Below are positions 51,335 to 61,190 of a stretch of 64,000 nt of DNA, piece after piece (within the stretch, counting starts at the first letter, position 1; each line of letters opens with the position of its first letter). The stretch spans positions 434,001-498,000 of the forward strand of contig NZ_AP018818.1 in NCBI RefSeq assembly GCF_024349785.1, read 5' to 3'. Origin of the DNA: Sphingomonas bisphenolicum (GTDB lineage Bacteria > Pseudomonadota > Alphaproteobacteria > Sphingomonadales > Sphingomonadaceae). A program made the position numbers and the translations under genes. The notes beneath the pieces were generated by a model. That model saw only the letters and a list, made by a program, of their open reading frames with translations, had not been told where the DNA came from and ran no database searches.

Positions 51335-53578
51335 ATGAAGAAGATCGCTTTGCCCATAGCAGCCATGGCGTCCCTGCTCGCGCCTGCCGCGCTGGCACAA
51401 TCCGGCACGCGCGCCGCCGACGACGGCGCCCAAACCAGCGACGACATCGTCGTGACCGCCCGCCGCCGCGAGGAGCGGCTGCAGGATGTGCCGATCGCGG
51501 TCAGCGCCGTCGATGCCGCCGCGCTGAACAGCCGCGGCCTCGACAATGTGACACAGGTCAGCCAGATCGCGCCCAATATCCAGTTCACGCCGGGCCAGGG
51601 CGGCAATAGCGGCGGCATCGCTCCCTTCATCCGGGGCGTGGGCGAAAACGACTTCATCATCACCTCCGACCCGGCGGTCGGCGTCTATATCGACGGAGTC
51701 TATGTCGCCCGCACCTTCGGCGCGATGACGGAATTGCTGGGGATCGACCGGATCGAGGTGCTGCGGGGGCCGCAAGGCACGCTGTTCGGCAAGAATACGG
51801 TCGGCGGGGCGATCAACATCGTCTCGTCGGTTCCCGGCCAGGAGCAGCGGGTCGAAACGGACCTGCGCTACGGCTCCTTCAATACGGTGCGGGCGCGGGC
51901 CTATGCCGAAACGCCCCTGTCCGACAGCTGGTCGCTGGGCGTGGCGGCGCTAGGCGAATTTGGCGAGGGCTGGCAGAAAATCCCCTCGGGCGACAATCTG
52001 GGCAACCGCAATGTCGTCGGCGGCAAGCTGGCGCTACATTATAGGGGCGCGACGATCGATGCGCTTCTGCAGGCCGATGGATTGCGCCGCCGCCAGCATA
52101 GCGCGCCCCACAGCATGGTCGCCTTCACCCCCACCTTCCTGTCCGGGCTGCAATCCGCTTTCATCGCGCCCTGCTGCACCGTACCCGGCGATATCGACCG
52201 GACGGACAGCACCGCCGCGCTCAACAAGGATGAAACCGACGCCTTCAACAGCTCCCTGACTCTGACCGCCGATGTGGGGCCCGCGACCCTGAAGTCGATC
52301 ACCGCCTATCGCCATGTCGACGCCCTGTTCGGGCGCGACGGCGACGCATCGTCCACCGTCAATTATGCAGGCGACATTCATGACGAACAGGCCCGCCAGA
52401 TCAGCCAGGAACTCCAATTGTCGCTCGACCTGGGCGGCCGTGGCGCGCTGCTGCTGGGCGCGTTCGCCTATCGGGAGAAGACGCGCGACAATACCCGGCT
52501 GGTCGTGGCGGACGGGCTCTATCCCCGGCTGATCGCCGCCGGTTTCGACCCGGCGCTCGCGACCGCGCTCGATTTCAACATTGATTTCCGCAACCGGCAG
52601 CGGACCGACAATCTGGCGCTGTTCGCCAACGGCAATTATGAGATATTGGACAATCTCTCGCTGGAACTGGGCGCGCGCTACACCTGGGAGAAGAAACGCT
52701 TCACCCAGTCGGCGATGCGCATCTACGCCAACCAGCCACTATTGGCGGGCACACCCAGCTACACGCTGGAAAAGAGCTGGGACGCTTTCACGCCCCGCGC
52801 GTCGCTGTCCTACAAGGTCAGGCCGAACCTGCTGACCTACGCCTCCTTCTCGAAGGGCTTCCGGTCCGGCGGCTTCAACGGGCGGCCCACCTCGCTGGAA
52901 GAGATCGGCTCCTATGATCCCGAACATCTGACCGCCTATGAGGCCGGGATCAAGGCCGGATTCGGCCGGATCGCCACCATCAACCTGGCGGTGTTCCGCA
53001 ACGCCTATCGCGACCAGCAAATCCTAGTATCGACGGTCAGTCCGACTTCCGGCCTGCTCGTGGTCCGTAACGAAAATGCCGGGCGCTCGCGTATTCAGGG
53101 CATAGAGCTGGAGGGCAATTTCCGGGTATCGCGCCACTTCACGCTGACCAGTGCGCTCGGCCTGCTTGACGCCAAATATCTGAGCTATATGTCCGTCATC
53201 AACGGCGTGCCGACCGACGTCAGCAACCGCAGCCTGAAGCAGGCGCCGGATATCACCGCCAATGCCAGCGCCGTCTATCAAACCGCCCTGAGCGAGGGGC
53301 TGGACGGCCTGATTCGCGTCGATGTCGCCTATAAAAGCGCGGTGTTCGTTGACGCCGAAAATACGGCGCTGCTGCGCCAGCCCGATCATGCCATCGTCAA
53401 TGCCAGCGCGGAACTGCGGCTAAGCGATCGCGGCCTGTCTCTGAGGGCGGGGGTCGACAACCTCACCAACCGGCGGATCATCACCGCAGGCTATGACGCC
53501 AGCACCAGCTTCGGCTTTACCGAAGCCTATTATTCGCCGCCGCGCCGCTACAGCCTCACCCTTGCCTGGCGGCGCTGA
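51335..53578 (+). CDS. TonB-dependent outer-membrane receptor
   Basis: A 747-residue receptor: signal peptide I-A-L-P-I-A-A-M-A-S-L-L-A-P-A-A-L-A-Q, plug start D-D-I-V-V-T-A-R-R-R-E-E-R-L-Q-D, V-L-R-G-P-Q-G-T-L-F-G-K-N-T-V-G-G-A, and a barrel ending in L-A-W-R-R rather than the usual aromatic residue, which is slightly odd for outer-membrane insertion. The ATG follows GGGGGAGAATT. It lies between the dehydratase-like gene and a LuxR-type regulator on the same strand, suggesting uptake of the dehydratase substrate or a relative. Confidence 0.9.
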   Translation: MKKIALPIAAMASLLAPAALAQSGTRAADDGAQTSDDIVVTARRREERLQDVPIAVSAVDAAALNSRGLDNVTQVSQIAPNIQFTPGQGGNSGGIAPFIRGVGENDFIITSDPAVGVYIDGVYVARTFGAMTELLGIDRIEVLRGPQGTLFGKNTVGGAINIVSSVPGQEQRVETDLRYGSFNTVRARAYAETPLSDSWSLGVAALGEFGEGWQKIPSGDNLGNRNVVGGKLALHYRGATIDALLQADGLRRRQHSAPHSMVAFTPTFLSGLQSAFIAPCCTVPGDIDRTDSTAALNKDETDAFNSSLTLTADVGPATLKSITAYRHVDALFGRDGDASSTVNYAGDIHDEQARQISQELQLSLDLGGRGALLLGAFAYREKTRDNTRLVVADGLYPRLIAAGFDPALATALDFNIDFRNRQRTDNLALFANGNYEILDNLSLELGARYTWEKKRFTQSAMRIYANQPLLAGTPSYTLEKSWDAFTPRASLSYKVRPNLLTYASFSKGFRSGGFNGRPTSLEEIGSYDPEHLTAYEAGIKAGFGRIATINLAVFRNAYRDQQILVSTVSPTSGLLVVRNENAGRSRIQGIELEGNFRVSRHFTLTSALGLLDAKYLSYMSVINGVPTDVSNRSLKQAPDITANASAVYQTALSEGLDGLIRVDVAYKSAVFVDAENTALLRQPDHAIVNASAELRLSDRGLSLRAGVDNLTNRRIITAGYDASTSFGFTEAYYSPPRRYSLTLAWRR

Positions 53579-53645
53579 TCGCGCTTGCGCTCCGGGGCGC
53601 TTGGTTCGATATCGGAAGGAGAATGGACAAGAGGATCAGCCAAGG

Positions 53646-54719
53646 GTGGCCGACACAGATGCCTCCGCTCTTCCGAATTTGCTCCTGGGGCTGTATGGCG
53701 GGCTGACCCGCGATCCGCCCTGGGAGGGCTTTCTGGAGGATCTGGCCGCCGCCGCGCAAGCGAGCTTCGCCACGCTGATCATCGCCACCGGCCGAACCGG
53801 AATCGACGCCCTGGTGACGCCGGGGGTCGATCCGGTCCGCGCCGGCGAATATGAAAGCCTGTCCGACGCCGACCCCTTCGTCGATCTGCCAGAGGGACAG
53901 GTCATGTCCTATCAGGATTTCGTCAGCCATGTGCCGTCCCGCTTCAAGGACTGGATGGATAGCACCGGGTCCGCCCAAATATTGGGTGTAGACCTGCAAG
54001 CACCGTCCGGCGCGTCCTTCCGCCTGCGCATCACACGCTATCAGAATCTGCCGGATTTCAGTGAGCGGGAAAGTGCGCTGATCGCCAGCCTGGTGCCGCA
54101 TCTGCGGGTCGCACTGGAATTGCATGCCCGGCTGACGACGACGCAGGCCGAACGGCAAATCTTCAGCAGCGCGATGGCCGGGCTGGCCGTCGCGACATTG
54201 GTGCTGGGTCGCGATGGCCGGATCATGCGCCGCAACGCCACGGCGGAGCGCCTGCTGCGCGAGGGGATAGTCATCATGGAACGACAGGGGCGACTGGAGC
54301 CGCAAGCCGGCGCCGGCGTGACGATGCTCGCCCGCCTCCTGGCATCCCCGCCGCCGCCGGGCGAAGAAACCGCTTTCGACATGGCCGCGCCGGATGGATC
54401 ATCGCTGCGCGGGCGCGCCCTGTCCTTGCCCATATCCGCTTATGGCGACGGCGCCTTCATCGCCCTGTTCCTGAGCGACCCGAACCGCTCCGACAGACTC
54501 GATCCCGCGACGCTGCGTCATCGCTTCCAACTGACACCCGCCGAAGCCGCGCTGGCAGTCCAACTGGCCAGAGGTATATCACTGATAGACGCCTCACAAC
54601 GGCTCGATATCGCCCACAACACGGCGCGGGCGCATTTGCGGGCGATCTTCGCCAAGACCGGTACGCATCGTCAGGCCGAACTGGTGCATATGATACGAAC
54701 GGCCGCCGCCAGCGCCTGA
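53646..54719 (+). CDS. LuxR-type helix-turn-helix transcriptional regulator
   Basis: A 357-residue regulator. A C-terminal LuxR-type HTH is seen in F-Q-L-T-P-A-E-A-A-L-A-V-Q-L-A-R-G, D-A-S-Q-R-L-D-I-A-H-N-T-A-R-A-H-L-R-A-I-F-A-K-T, at about 295-345. The N-terminal 150 residues resemble a sensor domain seen in such proteins, followed by a PAS-like middle part (V-A-T-L-V-L-G-R-D-G-R-I-M-R-R-N-A-T-A-E). The likely start is GTG 53646 ten bases after GAGGA; the frame reaches back into the receptor gene. It may sense a pathway compound and activate nearby genes; no operator for it is visible. Confidence 0.8.
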   Translation: MADTDASALPNLLLGLYGGLTRDPPWEGFLEDLAAAAQASFATLIIATGRTGIDALVTPGVDPVRAGEYESLSDADPFVDLPEGQVMSYQDFVSHVPSRFKDWMDSTGSAQILGVDLQAPSGASFRLRITRYQNLPDFSERESALIASLVPHLRVALELHARLTTTQAERQIFSSAMAGLAVATLVLGRDGRIMRRNATAERLLREGIVIMERQGRLEPQAGAGVTMLARLLASPPPPGEETAFDMAAPDGSSLRGRALSLPISAYGDGAFIALFLSDPNRSDRLDPATLRHRFQLTPAEAALAVQLARGISLIDASQRLDIAHNTARAHLRAIFAKTGTHRQAELVHMIRTAAASA

Positions 54720-54724
54720 CCGGA

Positions 54725-55216
54725 TCAGTCGTCCGCCGTCATGCGCGTAATCTTGGCGATGCCTGCCTCATATTTGAGGTTGTGGACGGAGATGGAGGTT
54801 TCGACCCGCTGCACGCCCGGCATCGGCCGGATGCGATCGATGATGAGGTCGTTGAGCTGCTCGATATTGGTGAACAGGCCCATCGCCAGCAGGCTGTAAC
54901 GGCCGAGCAGCACCACGACGCATGTGATTTCGGGAATATCAGACAGAGCGCGAGCGAGGTCGGACACATGCGAGGGGTCGGCATCGATCCCCATCATGCA
55001 GAGATTGGGCGACCCGGCCATGCGGAAGTCGGTGACCACGGTGAACTGGATCAGCCCTTCATTCTGCAACCGCTTGATCCGGGTGCGGATCGTGCCTTCG
55101 GTCACGCCCAGTTCGGCGGCGATGGCGCGATTGGAGATGCGGGCGTCCTGCGCCAGCTTGTCGACGATACCCTGATCGAGCTTGTCCAGGCGTTCCCAGG
55201 TCGGGCGTTCGGTCAT
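54725..55216 (-). CDS. Lrp/AsnC-family transcriptional regulator
   Basis: A 163-residue Lrp/AsnC protein with winged helix L-D-Q-G-I-V-D-K-L-A-Q-D-A-R-I-S-N-R-A-I-A-A-E-L-G-V-T-E-G-T-I-R-T-R-I-K-R-L and a RAM domain. It is the paralog of 32083-32568. It overlaps the upstream Lrp gene by four bases and converges on the LuxR-type gene with only five bases between their ends. Confidence 0.88.
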   Translation of the reverse strand: MTERPTWERLDKLDQGIVDKLAQDARISNRAIAAELGVTEGTIRTRIKRLQNEGLIQFTVVTDFRMAGSPNLCMMGIDADPSHVSDLARALSDIPEITCVVVLLGRYSLLAMGLFTNIEQLNDLIIDRIRPMPGVQRVETSISVHNLKYEAGIAKITRMTADD

Positions 55217-55695
55217 AGCGGCACCACGTTGAATTCGAATTTCACAATGTCCACCGCGATGCCGGACGTGATGTGCACGACCCCGTCGATACCGGCGATA
55301 TGATCGAACAGAAGCTGCTGCACCTCCGAAAAATCATGCAACGCCACCAGCAGTTCGAGATCATGATCGCCATTCATGATGTTGACGCTGAGCACCTCCG
55401 GGAATTTGGCGAGATCGCGACCGACATCCGGGATGCTGCGCCCCTGCACCTTCACGCCCAGCGCGATGATGACATTATAGCCATGGGCGGCGAAGTCTGT
55501 GACCGCCACGACGCGCATGACCCGCGCCTCTTCCATCTTCTGCAAGCGGGCGGACACGGTGGCGGCGGTAACGGACAGGCGCTCGGCGATTTCCTGGTTC
55601 GTCGCCCGACCATTGGTCCGCAATATGTCGATGATATTGGTGTCCAGACCGTCCAACGTCGGCGGCGTACCGTTTCGCCCGCTTCTGATCTGCAT
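55213..55695 (-). CDS. Lrp/AsnC-family transcriptional regulator
   Basis: A 160-residue Lrp/AsnC protein, paralog of 32565-33044 (shared N-G-R-A-T-N-Q-x-I-A-E, R-V-V-A-V-x-D-F-A-x-H-G-Y, I-V-K-x-x-x). The ATG at 55695 follows GGGAGGCGGG; a GTG at 55701 is close by. It leads a two-gene regulator unit whose upstream region (55696-56127) holds several TGCGTA half-sites and an 18-bp palindrome, which points to autoregulation or control by another protein. Confidence 0.88.
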   Translation of the reverse strand: MQIRSGRNGTPPTLDGLDTNIIDILRTNGRATNQEIAERLSVTAATVSARLQKMEEARVMRVVAVTDFAAHGYNVIIALGVKVQGRSIPDVGRDLAKFPEVLSVNIMNGDHDLELLVALHDFSEVQQLLFDHIAGIDGVVHITSGIAVDIVKFEFNVVPL

Positions 55696-55845
55696 TCTCA
55701 CCCGCCTCCCACTATGCCGTAGCGTTCCATAGCGCGTGGATTTGCGGAGGGCCAGTCACTATGGACCAGCCGAAAATCGCTGCCCGAACCATTGCCGCAG
55801 CGCATCGCCACCTGCTGCCCCGGAGGCATGGAAAACCCTGAAATC

Positions 55846-55934
55846 TGCGTATCACGCAACAATAAACTGTCCCTGAAAGCCATTATTTGCGTAATAAATG
55901 CACCTAATCAAAACGAGAATCAATGCATTGATTC
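55846..55934. promoter_or_regulatory. Control region of the second Lrp pair: half-sites and 18-bp perfect palindrome
   Basis: TGCGTATCA (55846-55854), the overlapping inverted TATCACGCA (55850-55858) and TGCGTAATA (55888-55896) are steroid-operator half-sites without correctly spaced partners. A CTAATCAAAA stretch at 55904 is identical over ten bases to the terpenoid operator at 8027. GAATCAATG-CATTGATTC at 55917-55934 is a perfect 18-bp palindrome. The rest of 55696-56127 shows no gene. Confidence 0.55.
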
Positions 55935-56127
55935 AAGCAAATATCGACCATTCGATCCGGCCCCCGACATGCCGGGCACGGCCCGATAAGGCCGGTGGCT
56001 GACGCACTCCTCTACCGCTTTTGCTGCATTAGGCGGCTGGTCAACATGCAGGGTCGACGGACTCTGGCCGCCGAAAAATTGTCGGAATGGCGCGCGACAC
56101 TGAGCCTTGCGCCATCCGGCGGGACGG

Positions 56128-57069
56128 TCAGGCGGTTTCGCTCGAATACAAGGCCTTGCGCAACGCAGCGCAGGCGTCGCGCTTCATCTGCCGGGCCAGA
56201 GCGGTATCGGGCATCACGTCGAATCCATGATAGGCGCCCGGATAGACGTGCATTTCCGTGGCTACGCCCGCCTCGATCAGGCGACGGGCATAATCCATGT
56301 CCTCGACCAGAAACAGATCGAGCGCGCCGACCGCGATGAAGGCGGGTGGCAGGCCGGTCAGGTCCTGCGCGCGAGCGGGCGCAGCATAGGGAGAGACGTC
56401 GGCCGATCCCGGCTCCTGCCCCAGCAACGAACGCCAGCCGAAGGCGTTGGCCTGCGGCGTCCAGACGAAGGCGCCGAGATGATCGGGGAGCCGCGTGATG
56501 CAGGTACGGTCGTCCAGCATGGGATAAATGAGATTCTGGTGCGCGATGGCCGGGCCGCCCCGATCGCGGGCCAGGAGCGCAAGCGCCGCGGCAAGCCCCC
56601 CGCCCGCGCTTTCGCCGCGAATGGCGATGCGCGCGGGATCGACGCCCAGACCGGTTGCGCTTTCATGCAGCCAGCGGAGCGCAGCATAGCAATCCTCGAC
56701 CGCGCCCGGCGCGACGGTTTCAGGCGCAAGACGATAGTCGACCGAGACGATGATCGCCGCGACCGACGCCGCCATTTCTATATTCGCCAGATGATTGGTA
56801 CGGACCGACCCCACCACATAGCCGCCACCATGCACATGCAGGATCGCCGGAAGCGGTCCGGTCGCACCATCCGGCGTATAGATCCTGACCGACGGACCAT
56901 CCGCCAGACGCTCTTCACGCCAGATGACGCCACTATTGTCCGGCTCCGGTGCCGTCGCCGACATCTGATCCATGCCTGCGCGGATCGCAGGAAGGCTGTC
57001 ATTCGTCAGATCCAGCGGCGGCATGAAGTCCAGCCCCGGCAGCAGAGATGGATCGATCAGGTCACGCAT
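56128..57069 (-). CDS. Alpha/beta hydrolase of the hormone-sensitive lipase family
   Basis: A 313-residue esterase. The oxyanion motif H-G-G-G is at 80-83, the nucleophile Ser154 in G-E-S-A-G-G, and the late H-G-F-D carries the histidine with V-G-A-L-D-L giving the aspartate. It would hydrolyse a carboxyl ester. It is the last gene of the meta-cleavage operon, 3 bp after the TIM-barrel protein. In a steroid pathway it could open a lactone or remove an acyl group; the substrate is unknown. Confidence 0.85.
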   Translation of the reverse strand: MRDLIDPSLLPGLDFMPPLDLTNDSLPAIRAGMDQMSATAPEPDNSGVIWREERLADGPSVRIYTPDGATGPLPAILHVHGGGYVVGSVRTNHLANIEMAASVAAIIVSVDYRLAPETVAPGAVEDCYAALRWLHESATGLGVDPARIAIRGESAGGGLAAALALLARDRGGPAIAHQNLIYPMLDDRTCITRLPDHLGAFVWTPQANAFGWRSLLGQEPGSADVSPYAAPARAQDLTGLPPAFIAVGALDLFLVEDMDYARRLIEAGVATEMHVYPGAYHGFDVMPDTALARQMKRDACAALRKALYSSETA

Positions 57070-57072
57070 GTC

Positions 57073-57891
57073 TCATACTCTCCGATTATCTTTTATCATC
57101 ATGGCCTTGGTTGCCGCCACAGCACCACGCGCGCGCTCCAGCGCGGGGACGCCGGCCGCCATCGCCGCCTGCTGCGGCGCTTCCACGCTGATCGGAATAT
57201 CGCGGTGGAGCGCAGTTAGGAAGGCCGGAATATCGAAATGCCCTTCGCCAGGCAGTTGCCGTTGCAGGCCCGCTTCCCATTCGATGCGGTCGGCCGACAG
57301 GGTCGCCGGCCCGTCGCTGATCTGCGCCATGCGGATGTGCGGCACCGCCAGCAAGGCCATGCTGCTGCCGGCCTCCCCACCCCGCATGATATGGAGCAGA
57401 TCGACCGTGACGCCGACATCGTCGCGGCCCAGCCGCTCGACCGTGGCGAGCGCGTCAGCGAGAGTTCGTATCTGTGAAGGAGGATAGAATTCGATAGCAA
57501 GACCAATGCTATATTGTCCGGCTAGGTCGGCCAGTTCGCTCAAACGATCGATCTGGCGCGCGAGATCGCGGTCGTAGCAAAGGACATTAGCCAACCGCCC
57601 GCCCAGTTCGGCGGCCACCGCCAGCGCAGGCTCGAAATCCGCGACCACGGTGCGGCGCGCCAAGGTGAAGGGGTAGACGAGATCGACCGTCAATCCGCCC
57701 GCGGCCAGCGCCGCGCGGGTGGCGCGACGCTCGGCCGCGTCGGTGACGAGGTCGTAGTCGGGCATGGCGGGCAATACCGCCATCGAACGCAGGAACGGGC
57801 AAATGCCCGAACAACCCGTCGCGGCGGCGATGTCTGCCAGCCGCGACGGGGTCGTGTCGGTTACGCTGATATGGTCGAGCGACAGCTGCAT
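57073..57891 (-). CDS. Sugar-phosphate isomerase/epimerase-like TIM-barrel protein
   Basis: A 272-residue protein of the AP-endonuclease-2/xylose-isomerase-like TIM barrel. Possible metal ligands are Glu in A-I-E-F-Y-P near 153, Asp in V-D-L-L-H-I near 186, and the late E-A-P. The family includes epimerases, isomerases and dehydratases of small oxygenated compounds. It lies between the aldolase and the esterase in the meta-cleavage operon and has no fixed role in known A-ring pathways. It may process an aldolase-related product. Confidence 0.72.
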   Translation of the reverse strand: MQLSLDHISVTDTTPSRLADIAAATGCSGICPFLRSMAVLPAMPDYDLVTDAAERRATRAALAAGGLTVDLVYPFTLARRTVVADFEPALAVAAELGGRLANVLCYDRDLARQIDRLSELADLAGQYSIGLAIEFYPPSQIRTLADALATVERLGRDDVGVTVDLLHIMRGGEAGSSMALLAVPHIRMAQISDGPATLSADRIEWEAGLQRQLPGEGHFDIPAFLTALHRDIPISVEAPQQAAMAAGVPALERARGAVAATKAMMIKDNRRV

Positions 57892-57901
57892 GGCCGATCG
57901 A

Positions 57902-58951
57902 TCAGCCGACTGCTTCGCGCGCCTTCACCATGTCAAGCGCGACGTCGACGATCATGTCCTCCTGTCCGCCGACCATCTTGCGCCGGCCCAGTTCGACCAA
58001 AATGGTGCGGGTGTCGAGACCATAGGTTTCGGCTGCCTTTTCCGCGTGACGCAGGAAACTGGAATAGACCCCCGCATAGCCAAGCGCCAGGGTTTCGCGA
58101 TCGACCCGCACCGGGCGGTCCTGCAATGGGCGGACGAGATCTTCGGCCGCGTCCATCAGCATCATGACGTCGCAGCCATGGTTCCAGCCCTTGCGATCGG
58201 CGGCGGCGACGAACACTTCGAGCGGCGCATTCCCCGCGCCCGCACCCATGCCGGTCAGCGATGCGTCGATGCGCACCGCGCCGCCCTGCGCCGCGACGAT
58301 CGAGTTGGCGACGCCCAGCGCAAGATTGTGATGGGCGTGCATGCCGCGCTGGGTTTCGGGCTTGAGGACGCGATCATAGGCTTCGAGCCGGGCCGTCACC
58401 CCGTCCATGTCGAGCGCACCGCCGCTGTCGGTCACATAGACGCATTGCGCGCCATAGCTTTCCATCAACGCCGCCTGCTGCGCGAGCTTTTCCGGCTCGA
58501 TCATATGGCTCATCATCAGGAAGCCGGCGACGTCCATGCCCAGGTCGCGGGCGATGCCGATATGCTGCTTGGACACATCGGCTTCGGTGCAATGGGTCGC
58601 CACGCGGACCGATCGCACGCCGATATCATAGGCGCGGCGCAGCTCATCGACCGTGCCAACGCCCGGCAGAATAAGGGTGGTCAGGACCGATCGGGTCAGC
58701 ACAGAGGCGACTGCCTCCAGCCATTCCCAGTCGGTATGCGCGCCGAAACCATAGTTGAAGCTGGCGCCGTTGAGGCCATCGCCATGGGCGACCTCGATCG
58801 CGTCCACGCCCGCCTCGTCCAGCGCCTTGGCGATCGCCATCACATGGTCGATGCCATACATGTGACGGATGGCGTGCATCCCGTCGCGCAGGGTGACGTC
58901 CTGAATGTAGAGTTTGTCGCCGGCTTCGACGTTGAACTTGGTGCTGCTCAT
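57902..58951 (-). CDS. hsaF: 4-hydroxy-2-oxovalerate/oxohexanoate aldolase
   Basis: A 349-residue DmpG/HsaF-type aldolase. [10 protein letters not shown] at 15-24 gives the metal Asp and nearby His; H-A-H-H-N near 208 gives two further metal ligands. It cleaves 4-hydroxy-2-oxoacids to pyruvate and an aldehyde, which is channelled to the partner dehydrogenase. It overlaps that partner gene (58948-59895) by four bases, matching the known physical complex. In steroid A-ring breakdown the aldehyde is propanal. Confidence 0.93.
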   Translation of the reverse strand: MSSTKFNVEAGDKLYIQDVTLRDGMHAIRHMYGIDHVMAIAKALDEAGVDAIEVAHGDGLNGASFNYGFGAHTDWEWLEAVASVLTRSVLTTLILPGVGTVDELRRAYDIGVRSVRVATHCTEADVSKQHIGIARDLGMDVAGFLMMSHMIEPEKLAQQAALMESYGAQCVYVTDSGGALDMDGVTARLEAYDRVLKPETQRGMHAHHNLALGVANSIVAAQGGAVRIDASLTGMGAGAGNAPLEVFVAAADRKGWNHGCDVMMLMDAAEDLVRPLQDRPVRVDRETLALGYAGVYSSFLRHAEKAAETYGLDTRTILVELGRRKMVGGQEDMIVDVALDMVKAREAVG

Positions 58952-59895
58952 GCCGCCACCTTCTTGCCTTCGAGGATACGCTGCGCGAGCAGCTCGCCGG
59001 TCGCCTTTGCGGCCGCGGTCATGATGTCGAGATTGCCCGAATAGCTGGGCAAATAGTCCCCCGCACCTTCGACTTCGAGCAGGATCATCGTCTTGATGCC
59101 GGTGAACTCGCCGCGACCGGGAATTTTGAGCTTGTTGTTGTCGCCGAAGCGTTCGAACTGCACTTCCTGCTTCAGACGATAGCCCGGCACATAGGCCTGC
59201 ACCTTCTTCACCATCGTCTCGACCGACGCACGGATGGCGTCTTCGTCGGCGCCTTCGGACAGGGTGAAGACCGTATCGCGCATGATCATCGGCGGTTCGG
59301 CGGGGTTGAGGATGATGATCGCCTTGCCCTGCGCCGCGCCGCCGACCTTTTCGATCGCGCCGGCGGTGGTGCGGGTGAACTCGTCGATATTGGCCCGTGT
59401 GCCGGGCCCGGCGGAGCGCGAAGACACCGACGCGACGATCTCGGCATAATGGACGGTTGCGACCTGGCTGACGGCGGCGACCATCGGGATCGTCGCCTGA
59501 CCGCCGCAGGTCACCATGTTGACGTTGGGCTGATCCAGATTGGCGTCGCCATTGACCGTGGGGATCGTATAGGGGCCGATCGCCGCAGGGGTAAGGTCCA
59601 CCACCTGCTTACCGTCGGCACGCAGGGCGGCGTCATGGACCTTATGCGCATAGGCGCTGGTCGCGTCGAACACGATCCCTATGTCGGAATAGGCTTCCAT
59701 CTTCTGGAGGCCGTCCAGCCCTTCATGGGTGGTGGCCACGCCGCGTTCGCGGGCCATGGCCAGACCTTCGGACGCCTCGTCGATGCCGACGACCGCCACC
59801 AACTCCATATTTTGCGGATATTTGACCATCTTGATCATCAGGTCGGTGCCTATATTGCCCGAACCGATGATCGCTGCCTTGACCTTGTCCGTCAT
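58948..59895 (-). CDS. hsaG: Acylating acetaldehyde/propanal dehydrogenase
   Basis: A 315-residue DmpF/HsaG-type dehydrogenase converting acetaldehyde or propanal to acyl-CoA with NAD and CoA. The Rossmann motif G-S-G-N-I-G is at 11-16 and catalytic Cys130 is in V-T-C-G-G-Q-A. The gene is coupled to the aldolase. The start ATG follows GGAGGTTTC. All key residues are intact. Confidence 0.93.
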   Translation of the reverse strand: MTDKVKAAIIGSGNIGTDLMIKMVKYPQNMELVAVVGIDEASEGLAMARERGVATTHEGLDGLQKMEAYSDIGIVFDATSAYAHKVHDAALRADGKQVVDLTPAAIGPYTIPTVNGDANLDQPNVNMVTCGGQATIPMVAAVSQVATVHYAEIVASVSSRSAGPGTRANIDEFTRTTAGAIEKVGGAAQGKAIIILNPAEPPMIMRDTVFTLSEGADEDAIRASVETMVKKVQAYVPGYRLKQEVQFERFGDNNKLKIPGRGEFTGIKTMILLEVEGAGDYLPSYSGNLDIMTAAAKATGELLAQRILEGKKVAA

Positions 59896-59907
59896 GAAAC
59901 CTCCACT

Positions 59908-60693
59908 TTAAACGAAGCGCGCAGTGCAGGCGCCCACGCCATGCAACTGCATTTCAAATATGTCGCCGGCCTTCGCCGGTTCCAGCGGCACCAGGCTGCC
60001 CGACAGGATCACGTCGCCAGCCTCCAGCGTCACGCCATAGGCACCCAATGTATTGGCCAGCCACGCAACGGCCTCGGCGGGCGAGCCCTGCACCGCATGG
60101 CCATAGCCTTCAGAGAGCGGCTGGCCGTTCTTGGTCACGGTGACGTGGAGGTTGGGCAGGTCGTGGTCACGCGGATCGGCGCGCGCGTCACCCAGCACAT
60201 AGACGCCGCAGGACGCATTGTCGGCGATGGTATCGACGATGCCGATCTTCCAGTTTTCGATCCGGCTGTCGACGATCTCGAAACAGGGAATGATCGCTTC
60301 GGTTGCCGCAATGACCTGCGCTGCGGTGACGCCCGGCCCTTTGAGACTGTCCTTCAGGATGAAGCCGATCTCTGCCTCGGCGCGTGGCTGGATAAGGCCA
60401 TTCGCCTTGACGTCGATATCACCTTCCACATGCATTCTGTCGGTCAGGAAACCGAAGTCGGGCTGATGCACCCCCAGCATGTCTTGTACCGCCTTCGACG
60501 TCACGCCGATCTTCTTGCCAACGACCCGTTCGCCATCAGCCTTGCGCTTTTCCAGCGCGCCCAGCGAGATGGCATAGGCATCGTCGATCGTCAGGTCCGG
60601 AAACCGGCTCATCAACGGCGGGACGGCGCGTTCTTCCCGCAAGGCGCGATAGAGTTCATGGGCAAGGCCGTCGTTCAGGCTAGTGTCGCTCAC
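59908..60693 (-). CDS. hsaE: 2-hydroxypenta/hexa-2,4-dienoate hydratase
   Basis: A 261-residue hydratase of the FAH-like fold (MhpD/HsaE). The metal site includes E-A-E-I-G-F-I near 107 and C-F-E-I-V-D-S-R near 135. It adds water to the dienoate released by the meta-cleavage hydrolase, giving the aldolase substrate. Its start overlaps the flavin reductase stop by four bases. The acceptance of a C6 rather than C5 dienoate is inferred from the surrounding steroid genes. Confidence 0.9.
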   Translation of the reverse strand: MSDTSLNDGLAHELYRALREERAVPPLMSRFPDLTIDDAYAISLGALEKRKADGERVVGKKIGVTSKAVQDMLGVHQPDFGFLTDRMHVEGDIDVKANGLIQPRAEAEIGFILKDSLKGPGVTAAQVIAATEAIIPCFEIVDSRIENWKIGIVDTIADNASCGVYVLGDARADPRDHDLPNLHVTVTKNGQPLSEGYGHAVQGSPAEAVAWLANTLGAYGVTLEAGDVILSGSLVPLEPAKAGDIFEMQLHGVGACTARFV

Positions 60694-61190
60694 AGATAGG
60701 CTCCGTCCTGATAGATGAGGGGATCGACGGTTTCGCCGAGACGCACAGCGTCCACGCGCGCCACCACGATGCTATGGGTGCCAAAGGGCGTCATGCTGAA
60801 GATCGTGCAGGCGAGATTCGCCTGCGCTTCGTCCAGCATCGGCAGGTCGTGGTGATCCGGCACCCAGCGGCCGACGGCAAAGCGCGCCTCTTGCGCCATA
60901 GCGCCGCCGAACGCGACCGACACCTCGCGCTGATGGCGCGAGAGGATGTTGATGCTGATGGGGCAGCCTGGGGCGAGGCAGGGATGAATGCCCGTCGACT
61001 GGCCGACGCAGACCAGTATCGCCGGCGGATCGACGGTCAGCGAAGTGATGGAGGTCGCCGCCATGCCGACGGGACCGTGCGCGCCCTTCGCCGCGACGAT
61101 CGCCACGCCGGACGCCAGACGTCGCATCGCGCCGCGAAAATCCTGCGCGACATCCACCGGACGGCGCACAGTCATGGCGGCACTAGCCAT
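60690..61190 (-). CDS. hsaB: Flavin reductase component of the phenolic secosteroid monooxygenase (HsaB-like)
   Basis: A 166-residue flavin reductase: F-R-G-A-M-R-R-L-A-S-G-V-A-I-V-A near 20, G-M-A-A-T-S-I-T-S-L-T-V-D-P-P-A-I-L-V near 45, and H-S-I-V-V-A-R-V. It would supply reduced flavin to the HsaA-type oxygenase encoded two genes upstream. I take ATG 61190, overlapping the hydrolase stop; an ATG at 61175 is possible too. It is distinct from the flavin reductase of the terpenoid block. Confidence 0.85.
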   Translation of the reverse strand: MASAAMTVRRPVDVAQDFRGAMRRLASGVAIVAAKGAHGPVGMAATSITSLTVDPPAILVCVGQSTGIHPCLAPGCPISINILSRHQREVSVAFGGAMAQEARFAVGRWVPDHHDLPMLDEAQANLACTIFSMTPFGTHSIVVARVDAVRLGETVDPLIYQDGAYL

